Assembly (NCBI GenBank): GCA_015179125.1
Contig: WHVA01000014.1
Location: forward strand, 186,001-250,000
Length of the DNA stretch: 64,000 nt
Source: Gautieria morchelliformis
Lineage: Eukaryota; Basidiomycota; Agaricomycetes; Gomphales; Gomphaceae
Direction: 5' to 3'
Below are positions 22,310-34,047 of the stretch, piece after piece. How positions within the stretch are numbered: position 1 is the first letter of the stretch; each line of letters begins with the position of its first letter. The notes beneath the pieces were generated by a model. It was not told where the DNA came from. It saw only the letters and a program-made list of their open reading frames with translations, and did no database searches. The translations under genes and the position numbers were made by a program.

Positions 22310-24607
22310 ATGGTGAGTACTCCGTCCATTCCAAATTCTATGCTCATACGAATTCTTTTCAGCTAGTACGAATTAGATCCAAGGATGGTAATTTTCGCTT
22401 TCAGCTTGAGCCCACCTCTACGGCGTCAGAGCTTGCGGAGAAGGTTAGCTCCGCGGTTTTATGTGCCACTGTTTGCTTAGACTTCCTTCCTTACAGATCC
22501 TTGAAACAACCAAGGATGCAGACCCTTCTACAATCTGCATCTCAGAACGACCCCGAGGGGGTGAAGTCAATCTAAACACCTTAACTATGCGGACGCTTCA
22601 AGGCCTCGGGCTTAAGTGTGTGATGTGGTTTTACGACAACTTGTGCTTCCTTAATAATTCTTCCAGGCACGGCGATCTTTTATTTGTGTCGTACAAGGGG
22701 CCATCTGAAGCCAGTACCTCGAATACTAATGGTACTGTCACAAACAGCACCGCACAACATGTGGCCCCTTCGGTGGCTAAGCGACCATGGGAGCTAGTCA
22801 CGGAGGATCCAGTCGATACGTTCTATCGTCAGCGTGACGGGAAGATTCCAAGGCCCCGCGACACTCGGTTCTGTAGACATGGCACCAACGCGATGTGCGA
22901 CTACTGTATGCCCCTTGAGCCATATGATGCCGACTACCATACCAAGCAGAATATTAAGCATCTATCTTTCCATGCATACCTTCTAAAAATTTCGCCGCCC
23001 TCCAGTGTCACCTCCTCTGCTGCATCCCTGCCGCCTCTCGCGCCTCTTTCATATAAGGTCAAAACACCATGTCCCAGTGGTGGACATCCAGCCTGGCCAG
23101 CCGGGATATGTACAGGGTGTCAACCGTCTGCTATTACTCTTCAGCCCCAGCCTTTTCGTATGGTTGATCATCTTGAGTTTGCGGACCGCGACATAATCGA
23201 CCGATTCCTGCACGCATGGCGCCATACGGCTACGCAGAGATTTGGTTGGCTTATAGGTAGATATGCCCCATATGACGAGGTGCCTATGGGTATCAAAGCT
23301 GTAGTAGAGGCAATACATGAGCCCTCACAAGAGGGTGAGGTTGATGGACTCAGTCTCGGGCTACCATGGGAAGATGAGGCTCGCGTCCAGAACTTGGCTG
23401 GTAGCGCGTCTTCGCCTCTTATGATTGTAGGTCAGATCTTTACGGACCTTACCCCGGACGAAACCGACAAGACCAAATTAATATACAAGCGACATAAATC
23501 ATCGTATTTTCTATCATCCCTCGAGACCATTTGGGCCGCCGGACAACAACTGCGCCACCCGACACCTTCTCAATCTTCACCGACAGGCATATTTAGCTCT
23601 CGTCTTGTGACCGCCGTCCTGTCCGGAACAGAGGAAGGTGGTGTCGACGTACAAGCGTACCAGGTGTCGGAACAGGCATGTGCCATGGTGGATGCAGATA
23701 TGATCGAGGCCAGCGTTGAGCCTGGTATTGTTCGGGTTAAGGAAGAAGATCGCGATGTGGATACGGCTCGGTACGTTCCCGACGTGTTTTTCCGGTACAA
23801 GAACGAGTATGGGCTTGAGGTAAAGAAAAGCGCCAAGCCTTGTTTCCCAGTCGAATATCTTATTGTCAATGTATGTTTTCGTTTATTTTGCAGCTAACAT
23901 AAATGACTGTCTTCCCACAGGTAACACATGGTTTTCCAAAGAATCCAGCGCCACTGTTCCGCACGATTGCTTTTCCGATAGAAAATCGTCCCGGACTAGA
24001 GGACCAAGATGTGCAGCATGTCCTCAAAGAATTACATCGTCTCCGAGCCTTTGATGTCGTTGATAGCAGGCACGGACAAACTGGGGATGAAGTTACTTCA
24101 CGCATACAACTTGCATACTGGCTCAGCGATTGGCATCTTGTTTCCTTCCTTGGGACAGTTGATCTGTTTTCACCTGTGAGTCCGTGTAGCTGTAAACATT
24201 TACGGTGGAATAACATAGCTATCAGGTTGAGCTGTCCATATTGGCAAGAACGGCGTCGGCGCCAAATTTAGAAGACCCAACTGTGCTGGATGAACTGTTA
24301 TCCACAAACGGATGGCAGACCCTGGTGACCATCGCCCGAGAAAGTGCAGGTAGGATCCGCTTTACAACTTAAACACAGCGATACTCACATTTCCCATTTA
24401 GCTCCACCAAGGCCGTCAGCGCCAGCTCCAACGTTGTCAGCTCCTGACAGGGAGGACATTCCACCCGAGTTGTTTAATGAATTTATGGAAGGAGGGGGCG
24501 GGAATGTGGGCTCTTCCAGTGACGGCCTGACTGTGTGTCCACACTGTACTTTTGAAAACTCTCATTCCGGAGGCGACTGTGATGTCTGTGGCCTGCCACT
24601 CGGATGA
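22310..24607 (+). CDS. NPL4: NPL4, ubiquitin-binding cofactor of Cdc48
   Basis: Partner of Ufd1 that recruits the Cdc48/p97 unfoldase to ubiquitylated substrates in ERAD and other pathways. The start codon at 22310 forms a one-codon first exon (ATG then GTGAGT), spliced to LVRIRSKDGNFRFQLEP, the UBX-like N-terminal fold. Next come HGDLLFVSYKG, the Cys/His zinc motif DTRFCRHGTNAMCDYCMPLE, then CPSGGHPAWPAGICTGCQPS, QPFRMVDHLEFADRDIIDRF and an MPN-like domain RFGWLIGRYAPYDEVPMGIK. The central NPL4 domain continues through GQIFTDLTPDETDKTKLIYK and PCFPVEYLIVN. The C-terminus is an NZF-type finger, CPHCTFENSHSGGDCDVCGL, present in metazoan NPL4 and in many fungi but missing in baker's yeast. About six introns. 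Complete. Confidence 0.94.
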
Positions 24608-24915
24608 CTTTGTCTCTTATGGTGCATTTTATAGAGTTGTATGATACAGAATAATATTATATTTGACCTGTTTTAGAGGGAACGGTTTGCATCGAGTTCG
24701 GCTCACCGGTGGTGTGGAAACCCCTAACGCCCACTGATTGCGATCCTAGGATGAAATGCTTGGCCCACTTCAACAATCGAGAATCAAGTCCCACATTCAA
24801 GTTGGTCAATGTCGTCACAAATGGAGAGAAGAGTTTGGGTGTGATCCTTCTTCAAAGTTGGTTATATTTTAACTGTGTCAGTACCTGTGGTATTTCCTGT
24901 GCTCTCATTTCCTTG

Positions 24916-25372
24916 TCAGTCATCAACGAGAGCCTGAGGAGTGTGATCACTCCCAAGATGAGCAATAACACTCGCTTCTGTCACCACCACAATAAAACCT
25001 GACGATACCCTCCGTGCTGGGGTTTCCAATATTCGAGGGTAGGTAGTACGTGTTTCCAAACTTATCTTGTACTTGAGCTTCCAATGTTCCAGGATCAGAA
25101 CCCTAGGACGCGAGATGCACTGGGTACCTAGTATGAGCGGGATAGCCCGGTTCTTATCCATTACCTATGGAAGGAACAAGCAGATTGTTACGACCTGAAT
25201 CTTTGAAATCATCATCGGAGTCCTGACATAGGCTCACTGTGGAGTCTATACTAGTAGCGCTGTCAAATGTGTAGATGTATGCCGTATTCAGTACTATTCA
25301 AGAGCTATACTTGTTCTTGCTAGTGAGCCGAAGGTTGGGAGGCAGGGACACAGCAAAAGTGGCCGTGTCCAT
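24916..25372 (-). CDS. Possible small spliced gene between NPL4 and tricalbin (tentative)
   Basis: A candidate only. The ATG at 25372 gives MDTATFAVSLPPNLRLTSKN, and a GTATAG donor with a CTACTAG acceptor joins it in frame to DSTVSLCQDSDDDFKDSG, a plausible acidic N-terminus. Downstream the frames compete: one runs to 24916 as GTQCISRPRVLILEHWK and beyond; another contains DKFGNTYYLPSNIGNPSTEG; a third encodes a hydrophobic stretch VLLLILGVITLLRLSLM. No single splice path satisfies all three. I recognise no family. The rest of the 24608-25484 gap shows nothing else. Confidence 0.28.
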
Positions 25373-25484
25373 TGAGATGAGCCACACGGCCGTCCAAACT
25401 TTAAGACATTCTTCCTAATTTCAATTGTCACATTACGAGGCTATCTCTTTCCTCCACTACTACGTTATAATTGTGGTCTCAGAC

Positions 25485-28400
25485 ATGTCGGAATCCTCAG
25501 CGAACGACTTGGCTGCAGCACGCGATGCTCACGAACTCAATGGCATCCTTCAATCGGACGTGAGCAAAGGCGCCACTGTGCACACTTTCGACCCCAACAC
25601 TTCGCCCCGAGCGAAAGGAGCTTTGGCGGGACAGGCCAGGGACGAGCTAAAGAGCACGACAAGAACCGGAAACACACCTGGAGGAGAAGGTGTGTATCGG
25701 CGTTACCTCGCTAAATCGGTGGTTGACCTACATTCTAAAGAGCTCAGCCTCGACACAGGTCGGGGCCCACCCGTCGCACCCACTATCACAATCTTAGATG
25801 TCGATAAGGTGCAGGAAGACGAGCGTGCGAGCGGGGAGGCAGCCGCACCTCAGACGACAACTGACGATCGGGACTTGCTGCCGGGAGCCATTCCAGATAC
25901 CCTGGCAGCCAATATCCCCGACTGGTATCGAGTAGGCTGGCAGGCCGTGAGTGGCGTCAACACTACCTCCCCCACAGACCAGGAAGCGATCGACAAGGGG
26001 GCCCTTACAGCGTTCATTAAAGAGCAATACTACGGCGAATGGTATCACAATGCTGGAATCATTTTTTTTAGCGTTGTGGCATCGCACTTCCTGACGCTGT
26101 TTAATATGGGCTGGGGGTCCCTTATCGTCCTTCTAGCGGTCTGCGGCACCTATTATTCGACCTCTCTAGCTCGTGTGCGCCGTCGTGCCCGTGATGATAT
26201 TCAACGGGAGCTCGTCAAGACACGATTACTTTCCGAACACGAGTCTGCTGATTGGATAAATCATTTTCTCGACCGCTTTTGGCTCATATACGAGCCGGTT
26301 CTCTCCGCTACTATCGTTTCCTCTGTCGACCAGATTCTTAGTGCCAACACCCCGCCTTTCCTGGACTCCGTCAGGCTCACAACATTTACACTCGGTACAA
26401 AAGCGCCTCGTATCGACTCGGTTCGAACCTTCCCCAAAACTGCTGACGATGTTGTGATGATGGATTGGGGAATTTCCTTCACGCCTAATGATATTTCAGA
26501 CTTGACTCAGCGTCAGGCTGAAAGTAAGGTCAACCCCAAGATCGTCCTTAGTATTCGTCTAGGCAAAGGCTTTGCAAGTGCTGCCATGCCCATTCTGTTC
26601 GTTCATCCTTCCCTCCCTCCCGTCTACTTTGCATGTTACTAAACGCAGGTCACAGCCTTGAAGACATAGGGCTTACTGGCTTGATGCGTATCCGGCTAAA
26701 GCTCATGACAAACTTCCCTCACATCCAGATCGTCGATATAAGTTTCATAGAGAAACCATTCATCGACTATGTTCTGAAGCCCATTGGAGGCGAGCATTTT
26801 GGTTTCGATATCGCTAACGTGAGCATTTCACTTCTCACAGCTCTACTTTGCCCATGTTGCACTAGATCCCCGGGTTGTCATCATTTATCCGAGATATGAC
26901 ACACTCTACGCTCGGTCCAATGATGTATGATCCCAATGGTGAGATCGTCCGTTGTATAATAGCCCACTATTAATTATATCTTTAGTATTCACTCTCAATC
27001 TTGAGCAACTACTGTCAGGAACACCCCTTGATTCAGCCATCGGCGTGCTTCAACTCACTCTGCATCATGCACGTGGTCTGAAAGCGACAAAGATCGGCGG
27101 TGGCGCCCCGGACCCCTATGTCACCCTCAGCATTAACCAGCGTGCAGCACTCGCCCGCACGAAACATAAGGACAGCACGTGAGTCCACTTATCGGACCGT
27201 TTTGGTCGGTTTTGAAAATTCCCGGACACATAGTTTCACTCCCACATGGCACGAAACAAAGTTCCTCCTGATCAATTCACTGGCTGAGGTCCTCACCATG
27301 AATGTAATGGACTATAACGAGCATTTCAAGGATTCAGAATTAGGCATTGCGACTTTTGAACTCAACAAGCTCCACGAAGATGCGACACTGGAGGGTGTAG
27401 TTGTACCGGTAATCAGAGATGGGAAAAGTAGGGGCGAGCTGCGAATTGATGTGTGAGTTATCGCCTATGCTGTGAGGATGTCTGCAATGACGTTCATTAT
27501 GATTAGGTCATTCTATCCCGTTCTGCTACCCAAGAAGGTCGATGGGAGGGAGGAACCCATACCAGAGACCTGTTCGTACTGACTCCTTTTCAATCTTACT
27601 GGCCAAGGCCGTTAATATGGTACATTCACAGCCGTTGGCATTGTACGCCTTACGATCCACCAAGCCAAAGATCTTGATCATAGTAAATCCCTCTCCGGGG
27701 ATCTTAACCCCTTTGCTCGCGTCATTCTGGGGTCACAGCACCATCCGATTCATTCCACGCCCCTCCGCAAGCATACCAATAGTCCTGTATGGGAATCCTC
27801 TGCCGAATTTCTGTGCACAGATCGCGCGTCGAGTGTCATCACCATCAACATTGTTGATGACCGCGACTTTCTGGCTGATCCTACCGTGGGTTTCCTTAGT
27901 GTCAAGCTTGAGGATCTTCTCGAAGCACAGAAGGAAGCTGGTAGAGATTGGTGGCCTCTGAGTGGTTGTAAGACCGGCAGACTACGATTGACCGCTGATT
28001 GGAAACCTTTGAGCATGGCGGGTAGCCTGCAGGGCGCTAACAGATATAAACCACCCATTGGCATTATCAGGCTCTGGTGAGTAAATGAGATGTCCCTACC
28101 ACCTTGCCCATATTGAGGTCTTATCGTTGTGGACAGGATGCAAAAGGCGACCGATGTCAAGTAAGCAGACGTCAGACAACTACTAACCCGTACTGATGTT
28201 TTTGACGCCAGAAATGTCGAGGCCGCTTTAGGTGGAAAGGTGCGTCCAGGACGACATCAGTAACTAAATTGTCTGACATTGTCTTTTAGAGCGATCCGTA
28301 TGTTCGTGTGTTACTTCAGAACATCATCATGGCTAGGACGGAAGTGGTCAACAATAGTAAGTGACTACCCGTTCAAGTACCGTGACATCCGTGTTTACTT

Positions 28401-31029
28401 TCATCCAACGTACAAGACCTAAATCCAGAGTGGGATCAAATCGTTTATGTGCCAGTGCATTCGCCGAAGGAGGCAAGCGCATTTAGTGGATTGACTATAC
28501 AATTCATTTACGCTAGATTTAAGGTTGTACTTCTAGAGTGCATGGACTACCAGCATCTCACTAAAGTGCATACTGCACCTCCTATTTTTCTGCGTTGGAA
28601 CTAACCGTTAACCTTGTAGGATCGTTCTCTTGGATCTGTCGAGCTTCATGTCAGCCACTTGGTCGAAGAATCGACGGAGGATAAAAATTATCCTTACACC
28701 TCGACGGGAAAAAAGGAGTATGTCGAGGAGTTGCTGCTGGACAAGGACAACACTCGTAAAGGCCAATTACATTTCGTTGCGGACTTCGTCCCGGCCATGT
28801 TTCTCAAGGGTGTCAGATTTGATGCACCTCAAAACGAGATACAACAGGTGCTCGACGAACATCATGCAGACTCGAGTGATAGTGTCAACACAACAAATTC
28901 AGATGACAAGCAGAAGACCCCCTCCCAGGATGATGCAGCTGAAGAGGACAAGTCATTCCAGCCTGGACATGCCAAGGGTCTTAAATCAACAGATACGAGC
29001 CGTACGGTAAATACAACTTATACCGTGGAAACTTCCAAGACATCAGCAACTGGATATACAACTGGCACCGTCGATGAATCCAAGTATGAAGGCCTGGAAA
29101 TGACCAAAGAGCAGCTGTTGAACCACCGTAGGTGAAATTGACCTCAGGCGTTCAATTAACTTATGGATTTCTACCAAGAATCGGGCATTATTGTCTTCAA
29201 TCTCATTGGCGGCCAGCTATCGAAGAAATCACGGCTTGAGGTTCTTTTGGACGAAGGGTATTGGCCTGCAGTGGCCACGACCAAATCTCGTAGCACACGC
29301 GCTCGATTTGATGTTATCGGGGAAGGTTTTGTCAAGGAACTTGATTTTGGCCAGGTTTGCCTCAGACTCAACGAGAACGACGATAGTGAGAAAGAGGACA
29401 TCGTTGCGGAATGTCGGCTGGATGCAAAAGCGTTCTTGGAACGAACTTTGGTATGCAATGCAGCTTGAACGGTTGCTGGCATGATTAATACTGGTTTTAA
29501 CTCCATTTGCTTTAGGACGGGCCAACCAAGTTTACATTACAAGATGAGGACGAGAAGAACGAGAGTATTGTAGAGCTTGCAGCCAAATACATTCCTGTCC
29601 CTATCTCCCTCGAACCCAGAGAGAGCATCAATAGTGAGTGTGGGCAGGTTGTAGCATTTCATTTTCGCCACCTCACTTCTTATTGTAGACCAGGGTGTCC
29701 TTCATATCGAGCTGATCGATGGCAAAGACATTCTGGCAGCTGATCGGAGTGGCAAATCGGATCCGTTTGCCATCTTTACGCTCAATGACCAAAAAGTATA
29801 TCGCTCGCAAGTCAAGAAAAAGACCCTTCGCCCAGACTGGAATGAAAACTTCGATGTCTCTGTGGTAAGCCATTGCCATATGATACACTCATCAAACTTA
29901 TACTCCCTTTAGCCTTCTCGTGTTGGTTCTCACTTTGAAGTAGAAGTACTGGACTGGAACCAGATCGAGCAATCCAAATCACTGGGATCGGGTAAAATTG
30001 ATCTGGAATCCATAGAACCGTTCCAAGGGACGACGAGAACCATCTCCCTCAACACGCTCAAGCATGGTACTAAGGGGGAGATTCGTATCAATCTGCTCTT
30101 CCAGCCCGGTATAATCGCCAAGTCTCGGAAGAACACTTCGACATTTTCCACCGCAGGGCGTGCCATGACTCAAGTGGGGGCGCTCCCACTTGGTGCTGGC
30201 AAAGGCCTAGTGCATGGCGTGGGAGCTGCCGGAAAGAATATGATTGGAGTTTTTATGCGTGATCATGGGGTTTCCGGGTCAAAAACCTCGCTGGAGATCC
30301 CACCAAATGGCCACCCACGCGGAAGCCTGGATGACAGTTTACCGGCTACGCAGCTTTCTCGACCCGCAGATAGCACTGACAAAGCGTCTGCTGGATTATC
30401 CCCGTCTAGGATTGTCCCAATCCAAGGCTCAAACGGAGGGCCTAGAGTGCCGGATGACTTCGGTGTGCTCAAGGTAACAGTATTGGGAGCCAAAGATCTC
30501 GTTGGGACATCAGTCGGTGACACTGTAAAGCCATACGTAGTTGTCAGAGTAGGCGATAAAGAGCAGAAGACAAAACATACAGGAAAGACGGTGACCCCAG
30601 AATGGTGAGTCTAGTCATGCGATCGATTGCAACAATCGTAACGCGTCACGCGACTTCTAGGGATGAAACGTTCAGATTCATCGTGGGCCCGGAAACAACA
30701 ACATTCACCGCTACATTGATTGACCACAAAACAATTGGAAAGGATCGACATCTGGGAGAGGCAGTTGTGGATGTACGTTTGTATTCATCACTGTCCTGCT
30801 TTCAGTTCTAGATCATTTATAACGTCATCAGATTTGGAACCACATTCGACCATTGGGTCCGGCGGCGGATGTCTGGGTAGAGCTGCAGGAGGGGGAAGGC
30901 CTTCTCCGTCTACGCCTCGAATTTGAAAAGGTCGCGCAAGGCTCGTTGCTATCATCCACCGGGTCCCCTCCATCTTCACCATCAATATTTACGTCGGTAC
31001 GCAGGTCAACCACCCGAGATCGCAGCTAG
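25485..31029 (+). CDS. Tricalbin-type ER-plasma membrane tether (TM, SMP, multiple C2)
   Basis: Likely lipid-transfer tether at ER-plasma membrane contacts, homologous to yeast tricalbins and animal E-Syts. The start at 25485 gives MSESSANDLAAARDAHELNG and a long cytosolic N-terminus. A hydrophobic hairpin (AGIIFFSVVASHFLTLFNMG, then SLIVLLAVCGTYYSTSL) inserts in the ER. The SMP domain follows: ESADWINHFLDRFWLIYEP, DQILSANTPPFLDSVRLTTF, VVMMDWGISFTPNDISDLT. C2 domains can be traced at about 27040-27460 (IGVLQLTLHHARGLKATK), 27550-28080, 28130-28650, 29160-29520, 29690-30160 (SDPFAIFTLND, with DWNEN) and 30450-30960 (GVLKVTVLGAKDLVGTS). The fourth is divergent and acidic. The protein ends in RRSTTRDRS. 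More than 15 introns. Longer than yeast Tcb3 by about one C2. Complete within the window. Confidence 0.9.
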
Positions 31030-31284
31030 TCGTACAGACTGAGCTTGTAACTGGTATTTCGTCACACTTTGCACCTCATTTGCACTATTCCATCGCCTGA
31101 TGTGTAGCATTTCCCTGTCGTTCTCTATCGATTTCTTGGCCCTTTTTTGGACTTTTCTTGCACTCATGATCTAGCTTACGCATACAGTAACAATAAATTC
31201 AAACATGAATTACAGTAAGTAACTTGCTCCTGCACACGTATGACCTACACCCATAGATTAGGCACTGTTACTGACCCTATAAGA

Positions 31285-32782
31285 CTACTCCAATTCGAGA
31301 CTGTCGAGTGCGGGAATAGGCCGTTCAGCTTGTGGGGTGATGCGTGCTCCATGGCGACGCTCTTTGAACTCGCCAAAGTCAATGAGGGCAGACTAGAATT
31401 ATTTAAGTGAGTGGCAAACGGGAAATGAAAGGCACACACGTGGGTGAGAATACGATTGTCCCAAAGTACCACTGTGTTTGGTGACCACTATTGCGTGGAA
31501 CAACCCTCAGCACTAAATATTGAAGCGTAGCATCTAAGCTGACCTTGACCCTCGCTTGGGAGTCGCTCCCTTTCGCAATATGGTCATATAGGAAGTTCAA
31601 GATATTTTCCGACTCCTCGCGCTTAAGACCGACTATTCTACGGGTGAACTGCTTGTTCACATATAGCGCTTCCTCGCCGGTAACCGGGTGCCTCCGAACG
31701 ATAGGGTGACTACACATTGTGAAGTCAGTAGGTGTGTAGGTATAATGAAGGCTCATCTACGCGTACATGTGCTCGACCGGCTGGCGACGAACGACACCTC
31801 CACGTTTTCCAGCCCGAGAGAATTCGGCCTGTTCCACGCCTGTAGTAAGTAAGCTATTAGAACGTGGAGAAGCGGGGAGGTTGATAGTAATAAAGCCGTG
31901 ACAAACCAGAGTGAACAGCCTTAAGCGTGCGCAAGAAGCTAACATACTGTGGGGAAAGTCGTCGCAGGGCTGCGACCTGGGATGAAAAGAGGGTGTCACC
32001 TCCGGTCGTGGCTATGTGTGGAATTGCATGTTAGATCAACCTAGGGGAAGCGGCGTGATGGCTCACGCTGAACCAACAGGAAAAACGTCGTGAGACCGGG
32101 GGGTTGTAGTTCGTAGCTCACATCACTATGCCAAAGCGTGCTGGTAATAGTGTCATCATACTCGAAATTGAATGTGTGGTTGGCGTCACGATAAACCAGA
32201 TGGATTTCAGGACTTCCTTCCTACAAAATTGTCAGGAAAGCAAAGAAAGCAAGTCGGTACCGACGCACTGGATGTCCAGAGGTTGGATGGATATGAAGAC
32301 GACCAAAATGGTTACCCCAGGCTTTGTAATAGTCGATGCCACGATCGATAAAATCGTGTTGGTTTCTGAAGACGACGAGGCCTCGCTGAGCAACCTGGTG
32401 CATACAGTATAGTACTAAGCGATGTGAACGGGAGGGGTAAACTAGTCTATATGCGTACGAATAATGCAAGCTGATCTCGACCGTCGCTATCGAGGTCAGT
32501 GAGTTTGATCCCCTCTATCTCGGTACCAAGCACGGGCTGAATATCGCTGACACGGCTTGCGTTTCTAAGGAATGAGCGGGGGTCCCGGTGAGAAAGTGCA
32601 CGATGGCCCGGGTCAGAGTGCTCGAAGGGCTCCAAGGGAGGGTATTCTTCTGGCGGGAACGATGGGAGGAGGTGTGAGTATCTGTATATCTCATTATTGG
32701 GTTGGATTCCACTTGTATGCGACCGAGGTCGGAGGGTAAGGGCAGGGATAGCCTGAGTACGAGTCTCTGAAATGGTTGGCAT
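31285..32782 (-). CDS. TauD-type alpha-ketoglutarate-dependent dioxygenase
   Basis: Fe(II)/2-oxoglutarate dioxygenase; the family oxidises taurine, alkyl sulfonates or sulfate esters to release sulfite or sulfate. The ATG at 32782 gives MPTISETRTQAIPALTLRPR; an upstream in-frame TTG is not a start. Key parts: QPVLGTEIEGIKLTDLDSDG, RGLVVFRNQHDFIDRGIDYY, the first iron ligands in STLWHSDVSYE (H-x-D), PPGLTTFFLL, SSQVAALRRLSPQYVSFLRT, the distal His in LWDNRILTHSA and the 2-oxoglutarate Arg in RRHGARITPQAERP. It ends LDSLELE at 31285. About six introns. In yeast the homologue JLP1 is a sulfur-starvation gene; here too a TCACGTGA box lies 155 bp upstream of the ATG and a peptide transporter sits across the shared promoter. 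Substrate is inferred, not proved. Confidence 0.88.
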
Positions 32783-34047
32783 TGGTGGAGGAAGAAGTGA
32801 TGGCAAGGGGAGTTCTGTTGATATAGCGTAAATATTTCCAGATCACATGCTGTCATCGGGGGTGAGCAAAAGAGCACGAATGAGCACGCAATGTTCAGCA
32901 CGCAATGTTCGTCAGCTATAACGTCCATTGCGCCGGTCACGTGACCCAACGTCCTGTAGGCAGTTAGCACCCTGAATACGTCGCGCTTTGTCACTTGCTC
33001 ACTTAGAAAGCCTCCGGTAGTGGCACGCTGGTTCGGAGCACAACAGCCAAAGAGCAATACCTAAAATGAGGCCAGACGACCTAGCGTGAGCCGTGAGCAT
33101 GTCAAACTTGGAGTAATTTTTAGGGCGGAGGTCGTAGGCCATGCATGGTTCCGGGTGATATGCATAATCTTGCCAGCGAGCATGGAAATAAGTGCGACTT
33201 CGAAACGGTCTAGCCACGGCGGTGCCATGGATTGGCACTGACAAAGACAGTGAGAGCACCCTAGGTTTTGGCGGCTGACACACTATACCAGGGATTATGC
33301 GTTGTCCAGAGCCAAGCCTGCCGTAGATATTAGCTTTAGAAAGAAGCTCACACGGCGAGCAAGACTGCCGTGACTGTTGACGAATGTTAGTGACCTAGAG
33401 GTCTAGTCACGAGAGAATAAGCATATAGAAAACCCGCTTGAACGTCCGTCGCAAACGCAGAACAAATTTCACCAGCCGTCTTGTGCTAGAGAAGAGATGT
33501 CTGAGCAAGGGACTCGGATGACAGTGGCCGTCACAGAGGTAAGAGAGTAACTAGAGCAACGCTTTGGACGAACGTCGTTGATGCGAGATTCGACGAGGCT
33601 CATAGACTACTAACCACGATAGTGGGGCCTAAATTTGGGATCATCAGTGACCGGAAATGGTTACGTCACATGCATTGGTCACCCGTCAGCCACACGTGTT
33701 CCTGAGGTGAACAATAGAGGCTCCTTACCAGCCCTGCTTATTGTAGGACGAAAACGATGCATACCCTAATTGTATCTCTGGTCGTGGGAGCTGACCAGTA
33801 CTTATTCAGTTCCAGTGAATCAATTCACACATATGTCTTGAAGCACGCAGCGGCTAGAAATTCCTAGGCTAGATATGTATCAGGTCTTGTTGTTTCCCGC
33901 CAGTCCACATATCGTTCGTTTTTGGTGGACAATAAAGTCCACAATCCGTGGCCAGGTACTTTAACGGAAGACATGGCACAGCAAGAATCAGCTTTCGTCT
34001 TTCGCCCTACTCCCTGACGACTTCTAAAGATCTCGTCCATCCCCGCC
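32783..34047. promoter_or_regulatory. 1.26-kb divergent promoter, TauD dioxygenase / peptide transporter, with CACGTG boxes
   Basis: Contains the palindrome TCACGTGA at 32937-32944, ACACGTGT at 33692-33699 and GTCACATG at 33665-33672. These are Cbf1/Met4-type E-boxes in fungi. A 14-bp perfect tandem repeat AGCACGCAATGTTC (32883-32896 and 32897-32910) lies just downstream of the first box relative to the TauD gene, after a degenerate copy at about 32873. No coding sequence is supported; the 94-codon frame at 32999-33283 has no domain. Confidence 0.5.
32883..32910. repeat. 14-bp perfect tandem repeat in TauD promoter
   Basis: AGCACGCAATGTTC occurs twice back to back, about 100-130 bp upstream of the TauD-type start codon. 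A partial third copy (GAGCACGAAT) precedes it. Confidence 0.85.

Noticed and set aside
32999..33283. 94-codon minus-strand frame in the TauD/OPT promoter
   Set aside because: Random composition and no family resemblance.
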